64,000 nucleotides of DNA from Beijerinckiaceae bacterium (GTDB taxonomy: Bacteria; Pseudomonadota; Alphaproteobacteria; Rhizobiales; Beijerinckiaceae): positions 51,783-115,782 of the forward strand of contig JAIELD010000008.1 of the NCBI GenBank assembly GCA_019753285.1, written 5' to 3'. The notes beneath the pieces were generated by a model. The model did no database searches. It saw only the letters and a list, made by a program, of their open reading frames with translations, and was not told the origin of the DNA. Positions 1 to 8,261 of this stretch are shown here, piece by piece. A program made the translations under genes and the position numbers. How positions within the stretch are numbered: position 1 is the stretch's first letter; every line of letters begins with the position of its first letter.

Positions 1-1906
1 CCGTCAGATAAGCTGCGAAGATCTGAAGCTGGGTCTCGATATCGGCTGGCCGCGTTCCGCCGCTCAGCGTCAGCCCGTCATCGTTGAGGCCGGTGCGCAC
101 GCCATAGACCTTGCCCGTCAGCGCGCGTTTCATTTCCTCATAGCTCAAAGCCGCGAGACCACCTTCGATCCAGGCCCCGCGCTGGATCGCCCAGTAGGCA
201 TTCTTCCGGTCGCGTGGCTGCGAGATGCGGCCGTCGCCGAGCCGCAAGCTGATGAGCACCTGTTCCTTCTGAAAGTCGGTCGGCTTCACCGTCAACCGCA
301 CGCCGTTTTCGAAGCGGATGAAGCTCGTGCCGAGGTCCGCGACCTCGCTACGCTCAGCAACCCGGCCTTCCGGGCCGAAATTCGCGTAGGGCCACGTCTT
401 CACGACCTCGGTCTTCGCCTCGGCGATGGTCTCGCTCTCCGCCTCGCGCAGCGCCGTTAGCGCTGCCTCTCTCCCGCCCTCGATCGGCGTCGGGCTGGAA
501 AGGAACACGAGCGGTCCATGGCCGATCATCGCTTGCTGCAAGGCCGCGTTGATGTCGGCTGGCGTCAGGGTCTTGAGAATGTCCTCGAACTGGCTGAGCG
601 ATTCGGCGCGGCTCGCATAGACTTCGCCCTCTCCGACCGAATTCACGATCTCGGAGGCGATCGCGACACTCGGCCGCGTGCCCGCCTTGCTCGCCTCGGA
701 CTGCAGGAGGACGCGAAGATCGGCCGTGACGCCGTCCATCTCTTCCTTCGTGACGCCGAACTCGACGATCCGTCGCGCTTCGCGGATTGCGACCTTGAGC
801 GCCGGCTTCCAGCTCTCGGGCTTGATCTCGAACACCTGCGTGCGAACATTCGCCGTGTTGAATTCGTGGCTGAACTGGATGCCGGTGCCGGCAAAGGGGT
901 GCTGCGGACCGTTCGGCAGCGCCTGCAGGCGACGATTGAGGATCTCGAAGCCGATCTTGTCGAGGACGTCGGCTTTCTGCAGCGCTTTGGTGTTCTGCTC
1001 GACGAAAGGCGTCAGCCAGCTCAGCATCAGGAAGGATGGGGCGGTCGGCTCGGAGAAGATGTCGATGCTCGTCTGCCGCGGACCGACCGTCGCCGGCTGC
1101 GGGTCGCGACCATTCTCGCCGAGCGGCGACCATCCGCCAAAATCGGAACGGATCTTCGCCTCGATCGCATCCGGGTCGATGTCGCCGACGACCACGAACA
1201 CCGCGCGCTCCGGTCTGTAAAAGGCGTCATAGAATTTGCGCAGCTCCGAGACGGGAGCGTTCTGGATGATATCGGTCTTGCCGATCGGGAATCGCGAAAG
1301 ACCGGGATGATCGGGCAGCAGGAAGCGCAGCCGGGCCTGATACGCCCGGTAACTGCCGCTCGCGCGCAGCCGTTCTTCCGAAAGGATCGGGCCGCGTTCG
1401 GCATCCATCGCCTTCTGGTCGAGCGTGAGTTCGCTCGCGGTCTCGCGCATCCGCAGGAAGCCTGCTTCGATCGAGGCCTGGTCGTTTCGGGGCAGATCGA
1501 GCTTGTAGATCGTTTCGGTGAAACTGGTGGAGGCATTGGCGTCCGCACCTGCCGCCATGCCGAGCCGCTGCAGCCCGGTCCAGACCTCGCTCTCCGGCAC
1601 ACGTTTCGATCCTCTGAAAGCCATGTGCTCGAGGAAATGCGCAAGCCCCTGCTGTTCGTCGGATTCGTTGAGCGATCCGGCGTCGAAGCGCAGCCGCATG
1701 GAAACGAGGCCCTTCGGCGTCGCGTTCTTCATGACTGCGTATCGCAAGCCGTTGGCGAGCTTGCCGAAGCGCACGGCAGGATCGGCCGGGATATCGCTCT
1801 TGTATTGCGGCCAGTCTGCAGTTTTTGCAGCCATCGGCGCAGCAAGAACGGCGGCCATCGTGCAAAGGAGCAAGCCGCGGCTTAGAAGAAGCAGGAAGCG
1901 TTTCAA
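1..1906 (-). CDS. M16 family zinc metallopeptidase (partial, C-terminus beyond left edge)
   Basis: Secreted or periplasmic zinc peptidase of the M16 (pitrilysin/insulinase) family, probably degrading peptides. About 635 codons are present and the frame is still open at base 1; full-length relatives have roughly 900-950 residues. Reading from TTG at 1906, residues 1-28 form a signal peptide and the inverted zinc motif HFLEH lies at about residues 90-94. The left-edge residues read as a typical M16 domain ('LSGGTRPADIETQ'). The TTG start is chosen because GAGGA lies 8 bases upstream; the first in-frame ATG (1858) would remove half the signal peptide. It lies 20 bases downstream of the MFS gene on the same strand and may share its transcript. 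The family is certain; the natural substrate is unknown. Confidence 0.9.
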   Translation of the reverse strand, partial: MKRFLLLLSRGLLLCTMAAVLAAPMAAKTADWPQYKSDIPADPAVRFGKLANGLRYAVMKNATPKGLVSMRLRFDAGSLNESDEQQGLAHFLEHMAFRGSKRVPESEVWTGLQRLGMAAGADANASTSFTETIYKLDLPRNDQASIEAGFLRMRETASELTLDQKAMDAERGPILSEERLRASGSYRAYQARLRFLLPDHPGLSRFPIGKTDIIQNAPVSELRKFYDAFYRPERAVFVVVGDIDPDAIEAKIRSDFGGWSPLGENGRDPQPATVGPRQTSIDIFSEPTAPSFLMLSWLTPFVEQNTKALQKADVLDKIGFEILNRRLQALPNGPQHPFAGTGIQFSHEFNTANVRTQVFEIKPESWKPALKVAIREARRIVEFGVTKEEMDGVTADLRVLLQSEASKAGTRPSVAIASEIVNSVGEGEVYASRAESLSQFEDILKTLTPADINAALQQAMIGHGPLVFLSSPTPIEGGREAALTALREAESETIAEAKTEVVKTWPYANFGPEGRVAERSEVADLGTSFIRFENGVRLTVKPTDFQKEQVLISLRLGDGRISQPRDRKNAYWAIQRGAWIEGGLAALSYEEMKRALTGKVYGVRTGLNDDGLTLSGGTRPADIETQLQIFAAYLT

Positions 1907-1926
1907 TGGCTGATCCTCAGGCGGCG

Positions 1927-3177
1927 TCACCGCTCCGAACGAGTGCGGACATGCAATGAGCGTCCTGCTCCGAGGCCGAACAGGCACAGGGCGAGCCCGA
2001 GCACGACGAACATCAAAGCGGGCGCGCGAAAATCGTGGCTGCCATCGAGAAACAGGCCGAGCAGCAAGGGCCCGGTCGCCGCAAGGACGTAGCCGACGCC
2101 TTGCGCCATGCCGGACAGATGCGAGGCGACAGACGCATCCGGCGAGCGAAGCGCGATCATCGTCATCGCGATCGCAAACAGGCCACCCTGGCCGATCCCC
2201 TGAATGGGCGCCCAAATCCAGAGGCTCCAGAGCGGTGCGAACATGAAACCGAGAAGACCGATCGTCGTCAGCAAGGCGAGCGCCACGTTGATCAGGCGCT
2301 GATCGCTCGATCTTGCACCCAAAGATGGCACAAATAGGCTGGCGGCGACCTGCATCATCACGGAGAACGAAACCATGAAGCCGGCCGTGACGGCATCGAC
2401 GCCGCGCAGCCTGATGATCGGCGCGAGCCAGCCGAGCACGCAGTAGGCGAGTGCGGATTGCAGGCCCATAAACAGCGTGACCTGCCAGGCCAGCGGATCG
2501 CGCCAAAGGCCGATCACCTGCCGATGCGTGCGCGCCGCGACCGTGCTGCGCGGCGGCAACTGAGTGGCCCAGATGAGCGCCGCAGCGAAGGCCGGAACCG
2601 CCCAGATTGCGAGCGCCAGGTGCCAATAGCCGCCAAGAGCCCGTTGCAACGGCTGGGTGAACGCCGCCGCGACCGCCGCTCCGCCGCAAAGCGCCATGGC
2701 ATAAAAGCCAGTGACCATGGCGATGCGGCCTGGGAAGTCGCGCTTCACCATGCCTGGCAGCAGCACGTTCCCGACCGCGATCGCCAGCCCGGCAATCGCC
2801 GTTCCGAGATAGAGCGTCACGACGGTGTCGATGCCGCGCAGCGCGGTGCCGATGCCGACGAGAAGAAGAACGCCGAGCAATACCCTTTCCGGCCCGAACC
2901 GTTCGGCGAGTTTCGGCGCGAAGGGCGCGAGCAGGCCGAGGCAGAGAACGGGCAGGGTGGTGAGCACGCTGATCGAGACGGCGCCCAGTCCCGTATCCTG
3001 CCGCACTTCCGGCAGGACGACCGATAGGCTCGAGAAGACGGGCCGCAGGTTGAACGCGATCAGAACAAGACAGAAGGCAAGCAGGGCGGTGCCGGCCGCC
3101 TTCACTTGTCTCGGGGCAGCGGAGGCCCGCCCTTCCGCGTCCGTCGTGCCGTCGTCCGGCCGCGCGGGATTATCCAT
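1927..3177 (-). CDS. MFS transporter, CynX/NimT type
   Basis: Inner-membrane secondary transporter of the major facilitator superfamily, 416 residues with about 12 hydrophobic segments. The first helix contains 'FNLRPVFSSL', typical of the CynX/NimT branch (cyanate or nitroimidazole transport and related exporters). The first 25 residues are polar and cytoplasmic. The start lies 6 bases after the stop of the flavin monooxygenase, so the two are almost certainly co-transcribed. Transport of that enzyme's substrate or product is a reasonable inference but is not shown by sequence. Cyanate itself is unlikely to be the substrate, because no cyanase gene is nearby. Confidence 0.85.
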   Translation of the reverse strand: MDNPARPDDGTTDAEGRASAAPRQVKAAGTALLAFCLVLIAFNLRPVFSSLSVVLPEVRQDTGLGAVSISVLTTLPVLCLGLLAPFAPKLAERFGPERVLLGVLLLVGIGTALRGIDTVVTLYLGTAIAGLAIAVGNVLLPGMVKRDFPGRIAMVTGFYAMALCGGAAVAAAFTQPLQRALGGYWHLALAIWAVPAFAAALIWATQLPPRSTVAARTHRQVIGLWRDPLAWQVTLFMGLQSALAYCVLGWLAPIIRLRGVDAVTAGFMVSFSVMMQVAASLFVPSLGARSSDQRLINVALALLTTIGLLGFMFAPLWSLWIWAPIQGIGQGGLFAIAMTMIALRSPDASVASHLSGMAQGVGYVLAATGPLLLGLFLDGSHDFRAPALMFVVLGLALCLFGLGAGRSLHVRTRSER

Positions 3178-3183
3178 TGCCGA

Positions 3184-4548
3184 TCACCAGCCGCGCCTCG
3201 CTGCCGCCGGATGCCGGTCGGGCAGCAGGCTGGTCCCGCCAGCGAACAGCTTCTGTCGCAAGGCTCCGTCCGAATACGCCGTCTTGTAGGCGCCGCGTTC
3301 CTGCAGGGCCGGCACGACGAGGTCGACGAAATCGGCAAAGCATTCCGGCGTCACCGTCCGTGCGAGAATGAAGCCATCGACGTCGGCCTCCGTGGTCCAG
3401 GCGATGAGCTCGTCCGCGATCGTCTGCGGCCCGCCGACGATGGGTTTCTGCCTGCCACCGAGCACGAGGCTTTCGACGAGCTTCTTCTTCGTCATCTGCG
3501 GGCCTTCCGGCCGCTTTGCGATGGCCTCGAGATTCGAGACGATCGCCTGGGTCTTCACCATGGTGATCGGATCTTCCGGCGCATAGGTCGAAAAATCGAT
3601 GCCGAGCGAGCCGCACATATGGGCGAGCGCGCCGTCCTCGCTCGCATAGCGCTGATAGTCCGCGAGCTTTTCCTTGGCTTCTTCGTCCGTCCGCCCGGTG
3701 ACGATGGTCGCGCCGACGAAGATGAGAATATCGTCCGCCTTGCGCCCGGCCGCGACCGCTTTTTTGCGGATATCCGCCACGATCGGGGCGACCGTCGACT
3801 TGGAGGTGCCGTTGACGAAGACGCATTCCGCGTGAGTCGCGGCGAATTTCCGGCCGCGACCGGAGGAGCCTGCCTGATAGAGAACCGGCGTGCGCTGCGG
3901 CGAAGGCTCGCAGAGATGGATGCCGTTCATGCGGAAATGGGCGCTCTCATGCGAGACCGATCTGACGCGGGATGGATCGGCGAACACGCCTGTTGTCCGG
4001 TTGCGTTGCACCGCGTCGGGCGCCCAGCTGCCTTCCCACAGCTTGTAGACGGCGTCCATGTAAGCATCGGCGACATCGTAGCGATCGTCATGAGCGACCT
4101 GAGCGTCGAGGCCCATCGCACGGGCGGCGCTGTCGAGATAGCCGGTGACGATGTTCCAGCCGATGCGCCCATCGGTGAGATGATCAAGCGTGCTCATGCG
4201 GCGGGCGAAGGTGAAGGGCGGCTCGTAGCTGAGGTTCGCCGTCACGCCGAACGACAGATGCGTCGTTGCCTGCGCCATGGCCGGAATGAGCAGCAGCGGA
4301 TCGCCGAGCGGCACCTGGACGGCCTCGCGGATGGCTGCGTCGGAGCTTCCCTGGAAGACGTCGTAGACGCCGAGCACGTCTGCGAGGAAGAGCCCATCGA
4401 ACAGGCCGCGCTCGAGCGTTCGGGCGAGACCTGTCCAATAATCGAGCTTGGTATAATCGGTCGAGCGATCGCGTGGATGTCGCCACATGCCCTGCTGGAT
4501 ATGTCCGACGCAGTTCATGTCGAAGGCGTTCAATCTGATTTGCTTCAT
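3184..4548 (-). CDS. LLM-class flavin-dependent monooxygenase (NtaA/SnaA/DszA family)
   Basis: FMN-dependent class C monooxygenase of the bacterial luciferase-like fold, 454 residues, cytoplasmic. It reads as the NtaA/SnaA/DszA (nitrilotriacetate, pristinamycin, dibenzothiophene) subfamily, with 'FARRMSTLDHLTDGRIGWNIVTGY' split over residues of about 105-130 and 'VLYQAGSSGRG' at about 220. Such enzymes need reduced FMN from a separate flavin reductase; none is encoded beside it. An open frame continues 63 codons upstream, but that stretch is arginine-rich shadow sequence, and homologous sequence begins at MKQIRL (4548). It is followed 6 bases later by a CynX-type transporter. The substrate is unknown; alkyl sulfur, chelating amine or xenobiotic substrates are all possible for this family. 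Confidence 0.88.
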   Translation of the reverse strand: MKQIRLNAFDMNCVGHIQQGMWRHPRDRSTDYTKLDYWTGLARTLERGLFDGLFLADVLGVYDVFQGSSDAAIREAVQVPLGDPLLLIPAMAQATTHLSFGVTANLSYEPPFTFARRMSTLDHLTDGRIGWNIVTGYLDSAARAMGLDAQVAHDDRYDVADAYMDAVYKLWEGSWAPDAVQRNRTTGVFADPSRVRSVSHESAHFRMNGIHLCEPSPQRTPVLYQAGSSGRGRKFAATHAECVFVNGTSKSTVAPIVADIRKKAVAAGRKADDILIFVGATIVTGRTDEEAKEKLADYQRYASEDGALAHMCGSLGIDFSTYAPEDPITMVKTQAIVSNLEAIAKRPEGPQMTKKKLVESLVLGGRQKPIVGGPQTIADELIAWTTEADVDGFILARTVTPECFADFVDLVVPALQERGAYKTAYSDGALRQKLFAGGTSLLPDRHPAAARRGW

Positions 4549-4633
4549 CCAGCGACAGACACGATGAAACACCCGAAACGTCAATTGAAATCCACGCTGC
4601 GGGCGCTCACTGGTGCGGCGACGAATGGATGCG

Positions 4634-5164
4634 TCAGTGGCCTGTCGAGTCGGCGTCGCGCGTCGCCTCGAACAGGAACCAGGTCCGGCGCTCGGTCTCG
4701 TCAATGAAGTTCTCGAGCAGGCTGGCGCTCGCGACATCGTCGTGCTCGTCGCAAACTTTGTGCGCCTGGCGCATCGCCTGCGCCATGGCCTTGTTGTCGC
4801 GCATCAGTTCACGCAGCATGTCGAGCGAGCTCACGAACTCGGCGTCGTTGTCGGGAATCGTCTGGAGCGCGGTGATATGACCGATCGAGCGCAGGGTTCG
4901 CCCGCCGATCTTGCGAACCCGCTCGGCGAGGGGGTCGGTCGTCGCGAAAATCTGGTCGGACTGCTCGTCGAGAAGAAGGTGATAGTCGCGGAAATGTGGC
5001 CCGCTCATATGCCAGTGAAAGTTCTTGGTCTTCAGATAAAGGGCGAATGCGTCAGCAAGCAGGCCGTTCAGTGCTTTCGAGACCGCTTCGACAGTATCCT
5101 TCGGCAGGTCGGTCGGCGTTTCGAGTTTGGGCGAGATTTTGGCTGCGCCTGATTTCTGCGACAT
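4634..5164 (-). CDS. dps: Dps family DNA-binding ferritin-like protein
   Basis: Mini-ferritin that oxidises and stores iron using hydrogen peroxide and protects DNA in starvation or oxidative stress; it forms a dodecamer. At 176 residues it has the usual length. The inter-subunit ferroxidase motif is visible: 'KTKNFHWHMSGPHF' at about residues 45-58, then D and E in 'LLLDEQSDQIF' about 10 residues on. The N-terminal 20 residues contain lysines (K4, K9, K13), compatible with DNA contact. It is transcribed alone, 85 bases ahead of the monooxygenase on the same strand. A perfect 14-bp palindrome sits 42 bases upstream of the start. Confidence 0.93.
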   Translation of the reverse strand: MSQKSGAAKISPKLETPTDLPKDTVEAVSKALNGLLADAFALYLKTKNFHWHMSGPHFRDYHLLLDEQSDQIFATTDPLAERVRKIGGRTLRSIGHITALQTIPDNDAEFVSSLDMLRELMRDNKAMAQAMRQAHKVCDEHDDVASASLLENFIDETERRTWFLFEATRDADSTGH

Positions 5165-5205
5165 GAGTGAACTTTCCGATGAGTTGGAAACGGTGGGTCA
5201 CCAGA

Positions 5206-5219
5206 CTGCCGATCGGCAG
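5206..5219. promoter_or_regulatory. 14-bp perfect palindrome upstream of dps
   Basis: CTGCCGATCGGCAG is a perfect dyad 42 bases before the dps ATG. It could be the operator of a dimeric regulator of dps. It does not resemble a Fur or OxyR consensus closely enough to name the factor. Confidence 0.4.
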
Positions 5220-5545
5220 GGTGCATCTCGCGAACGCCGAGGCCGTGATTAAGTTCCAGACGGACGCCACAGCCGCATTGGCGACGTGAGGCGAAAGGAT
5301 GCAGCCAGATCGGCGCGATGCCTTTTTCAGAGGCGGAACGGGGGCTGCTGCATCGAGATTGGTTGAAGCTTTCGTCGGACAAACAGGCGATTTCTCAACC
5401 ACATAGCGGTTTTTTTTGCGGAGCGTGGCGGGTGCCCGCGCGATGCCGTGGGATGAGGCAGGCAAGCCAGTTGATTAAAATAATTTTGCAGATACGCTCC
5501 ATCGCATTGTGAGATCAGGCTCCTGCGCAGGCAGGGGTCTTCGAT

Positions 5546-5581
5546 GATCGCGACCGAACCAAGGATCGCGAACGAACCAAG
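5546..5581. repeat. Tandem 18-base direct repeat upstream of the ABC operon
   Basis: Two adjacent 18-base units (5546-5563 and 5564-5581), GATCGCGACCGAACCAAG and the same with A at position 9, lie directly before the ribosome site GGAG (5585-5588) and start codon (5595) of the binding-protein gene. They will be transcribed into the 5' leader or overlap the promoter. They may be a regulator site or a slippage duplication. Confidence 0.75.
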
Positions 5582-5594
5582 CCTGGAGTTTTGA

Positions 5595-7223
5595 ATGACG
5601 TTTTCCTGGAGCCGGCCCATCACGAAAATCCGCAAGCTGGCGCTGCTCTCTTCCCTCGGGGTCGGATTGATTGCCTCCACGCTTGCAGGCGAGGCGGCCA
5701 ACGCGAAGACATTCCGCTTCGCCTTCCAGGGCGAACTCAAAGCCGTCGACATCTACGCCTTGAAGGAGAGCTTCTCGCTTGGCGTTCTCAGCAACGTCTA
5801 TGAGGGGCTGGTTCGCCGCAATGCCGAGATGAAGCTCGAGCCGGCGCTCGCTGAACGCTGGGAGACGATCGATCCGCTGCGCTGGCGCTTCTACTTGCGC
5901 AAGGGCGTCAAATTCCACAATGGCGAGGATTTCACCGCAGACGACGTGCTGTTTTCGGTTGATCGCATCCGTACGCCCGGCTCCGATCTCAAGGCCAACC
6001 TTCCGGCCGACCTCGTGGCGGTGAAGGTGGATGATTACACGGTCGATTTCGTGCTGAAGACTCCCAATCCGCTGCTGATTGCCGAATGGGAGACGTTCAG
6101 CATCTTCTCGCGCAAATGGGCTGTCGCCAACGGCGCTACGGAGGCGACCTCGGCTTCCGCCACGACGCCGCCCTATGCCGCGCTTCACGCCAACGGCACG
6201 GGTCCGTTCATCATCGTCAGCCATGAACCCGGCGTTAAAACCGTCTTCAAGGCCAATCCCAACTGGTGGGACAAGCCGAAGCATAACCTTGATGAAGTCA
6301 TCTTCACGCCCGTGACGTCGTCGGCGACGCGCGTCGCCGCGCTGCTGTCGGGCGAGGTCGACTGGATCGATCCCGTGCCGGTCGCCGACATCCCGCGTGT
6401 CGAGAGCAATCCGGGCACCATGGTCGCCGCAGGGCCGGAACTGCGCACGATATACCTCAGCTTCGACCAGATGCGGCCGGAACTGACCGGCTCGAACGTG
6501 AAGGGCAAGAACCCGTTCAAGGATGTGCGCGTCCGCAAGGCCTTCTACCAGGCGATCGACGTCGAGACGATCAAGACCAAGGTGATGCGCAACCTCGCGA
6601 CGCCCTCGCCTGTGATGATCGCGCCCGCGCTGTTCTCGAAGTACAATGATTTCAAGCGCTTCCCTTATGATCCTGAGGCTTCGAAGAAGCTGCTTGCCGA
6701 GGCTGGCTATCCGCAAGGCTTCGAGGTGACGCTCGATTGCCCCAACGACCGCTATGTCAATGACGAGGCGATCTGCCAGGCGGTCGTCGGCATGCTTGCC
6801 CGCGTCGGCGTCAAGATAAACCTGCTGGCGCAGACCAAGTCGAAATACTTCGCGAAGATTCTCGCTTCCGGCGGGTACGACACGTCATTCTATCTGCTCG
6901 GCTGGACGCCGGCGACGCTCGAAAACTACAATGTCTTCAGCAATCTGATGATGTGCCGTGATGAGAAGGGCAAGGGTTCTCCGACCAATCTCGGCGGCTA
7001 CTGCAACCCCAAAATGGACGATCTCGTGAACAAGGCGCTGGTCGAGCCCGATCCGGCGAAACAGGAGGCGATGTACGCCGAAGCCTACAAGATCGCACTG
7101 TTCGACGATGTCGGCTACATCCCGCTGCATCAGCAGGCGCTTGCCTGGGGCATGTCGAAGAAGATCAAGGTGCCGCAGCGGCCGGACAACTACTTCATCT
7201 TCGCTTGGGTGAACAAGGAATAG
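5595..7223 (+). CDS. ABC transporter substrate-binding protein, family 5 (peptide/nickel type)
   Basis: Periplasmic solute receptor of the DppA/OppA family (SBP_bac_5), 542 residues, delivering its ligand to the two permeases encoded next. An N-terminal signal peptide covers about residues 1-37 (cleavage near 'ANA-KTF'). The typical family core is visible ('LVRRNAEMKLEPALAERW', then 'FYLRKGVKFHNGEDFTADDV' split at about residues 90-120). It is the first gene of a five-gene importer operon and is 57 bases from the first permease. The ligand cannot be read from sequence: peptides, opines and glycosides are all used by this family. Confidence 0.92.
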   Translation: MTFSWSRPITKIRKLALLSSLGVGLIASTLAGEAANAKTFRFAFQGELKAVDIYALKESFSLGVLSNVYEGLVRRNAEMKLEPALAERWETIDPLRWRFYLRKGVKFHNGEDFTADDVLFSVDRIRTPGSDLKANLPADLVAVKVDDYTVDFVLKTPNPLLIAEWETFSIFSRKWAVANGATEATSASATTPPYAALHANGTGPFIIVSHEPGVKTVFKANPNWWDKPKHNLDEVIFTPVTSSATRVAALLSGEVDWIDPVPVADIPRVESNPGTMVAAGPELRTIYLSFDQMRPELTGSNVKGKNPFKDVRVRKAFYQAIDVETIKTKVMRNLATPSPVMIAPALFSKYNDFKRFPYDPEASKKLLAEAGYPQGFEVTLDCPNDRYVNDEAICQAVVGMLARVGVKINLLAQTKSKYFAKILASGGYDTSFYLLGWTPATLENYNVFSNLMMCRDEKGKGSPTNLGGYCNPKMDDLVNKALVEPDPAKQEAMYAEAYKIALFDDVGYIPLHQQALAWGMSKKIKVPQRPDNYFIFAWVNKE

Positions 7224-7280
7224 GACGGTCTTGCTCGTCATGTTCGTCGTGCGTACGAGAGCGACGGCATCGGTGCGGCC

Positions 7281-8261
7281 ATGCTAGCCTTCATCTTGCG
7301 GAGGCTGGGATCGGCCGCCATCGTGCTGATCTTCGTCGGCGTGCTGGCCTTCATCCTGTTTCGGTATGTCGGCGATCCGGTCAACCAGATGGTCGGCATC
7401 GATACCTCGATCGCCGATCGCGATCGGTTGCGCGAGTCGCTCGGCCTCAATGATTCGGTGATCGTGCAGGCGCTGCGGTTTCTTGGCCACGCAGCGATGT
7501 TCGATTTCGGCGTATCTTATCAGTTCAAGCGACCGGTCGCGGAGCTCCTCATCGAACGGATGCCCGCTACGCTCGAACTCTCCTTGATCTCGGCGCTGCT
7601 GTCGCTGGTGATCGGCATTCCGATGGGTGTCGCCAGCGCGCTCGGCAAGGATCGCTGGTATGCCAAACTGCTGCAGGCCGTGTCGCTGGCCGGGATTTCG
7701 CTGCCGACCTTTCTGATCGGCATCCTGTTCATCTACCTGTTCTCCGTCACGCTGCGCTGGTTTCCCTCGTTCGGGCGTGGCGACACGGTGAAGCTCGGGA
7801 CCTACTGGACCACGGGATTGCTGACCTCATCCGGCCTGCGCGCTCTGATCCTGCCTGCGATGACGCTCGCTCTCTTCCAGATGACGCTGATCATGCGGCT
7901 GGTCCGATCCGAGATGCTCGAGGTGCTGCGCTCCGATCATATTCGCTTCGCAAGAGCGCGCGGGCTGCCGGCGCGGTCCATCAATTTCCGCCACGCGCTG
8001 AAGAACTCGCTCGTGCCCGTGATCACGGTCGCCGGCCTGCAACTCGGGTCCGTGATCGCGTTCGCGACGATCACGGAAACAGTCTTTCAATGGCCGGGAA
8101 TGGGACTGTTGTTCCTGCAATCCGTGCAGAATGTCGACGTGCCGATCATGGCAGCCTATCTCTTGTTCGTCGCGGCGATGTTCGTTGCGATCAATCTCGT
8201 CGTAGATATCCTGTACCTTGCGGTCGATCCCCGGCTCAAGACGACGTCGAAGGCGCATTGA
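7281..8261 (+). CDS. ABC transporter permease, DppB/OppB type
   Basis: Inner-membrane permease subunit of the peptide-type ABC importer, 326 residues with about six transmembrane segments. The EAA-loop region 'RFARARGLPARSINFRHALKN' (in parts, residues about 218-240) contacts the ATPases. The N-terminus 'MLAFILRRL' is typical of DppB proteins. The stop codon shares its last base with the start of the second permease (TGATG at 8259-8263), indicating translational coupling. It forms a heterodimeric channel with that second permease. Confidence 0.93.
   Translation: MLAFILRRLGSAAIVLIFVGVLAFILFRYVGDPVNQMVGIDTSIADRDRLRESLGLNDSVIVQALRFLGHAAMFDFGVSYQFKRPVAELLIERMPATLELSLISALLSLVIGIPMGVASALGKDRWYAKLLQAVSLAGISLPTFLIGILFIYLFSVTLRWFPSFGRGDTVKLGTYWTTGLLTSSGLRALILPAMTLALFQMTLIMRLVRSEMLEVLRSDHIRFARARGLPARSINFRHALKNSLVPVITVAGLQLGSVIAFATITETVFQWPGMGLLFLQSVQNVDVPIMAAYLLFVAAMFVAINLVVDILYLAVDPRLKTTSKAH

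Larger units (their letters stand above)
5165..5594. other. 430-bp divergent intergenic region, dps / ABC importer
   Basis: The only gene-free stretch over 300 bases. It holds the upstream regions of dps (minus) and of the ABC importer operon (plus), a perfect 14-bp palindrome (5206-5219), a run of eight T (about 5409-5416), the small dyad CCTGCGCAGG (5522-5531) and a tandem 18-base repeat (5546-5581). A 64-codon open frame at 5318-5512 has no ribosome site and no recognisable protein features, so I do not call it a gene. Confidence 0.6.

Noticed and set aside
518..1885. 455-codon plus-strand open frame opposite the M16 peptidase
   Set aside because: It is an antisense shadow of a GC-rich gene. 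The minus-strand frame encodes a clear M16 domain; this frame is arginine/leucine/aspartate filler with no motif.
3106..4707. 533-codon plus-strand open frame opposite the flavin monooxygenase
   Set aside because: Antisense shadow; the opposite strand encodes a recognisable LLM-class enzyme.
5318..5512. 64-codon frame in the dps / ABC intergenic region
   Set aside because: No ribosome site, no recognisable features, and it runs across probable promoter sequence.
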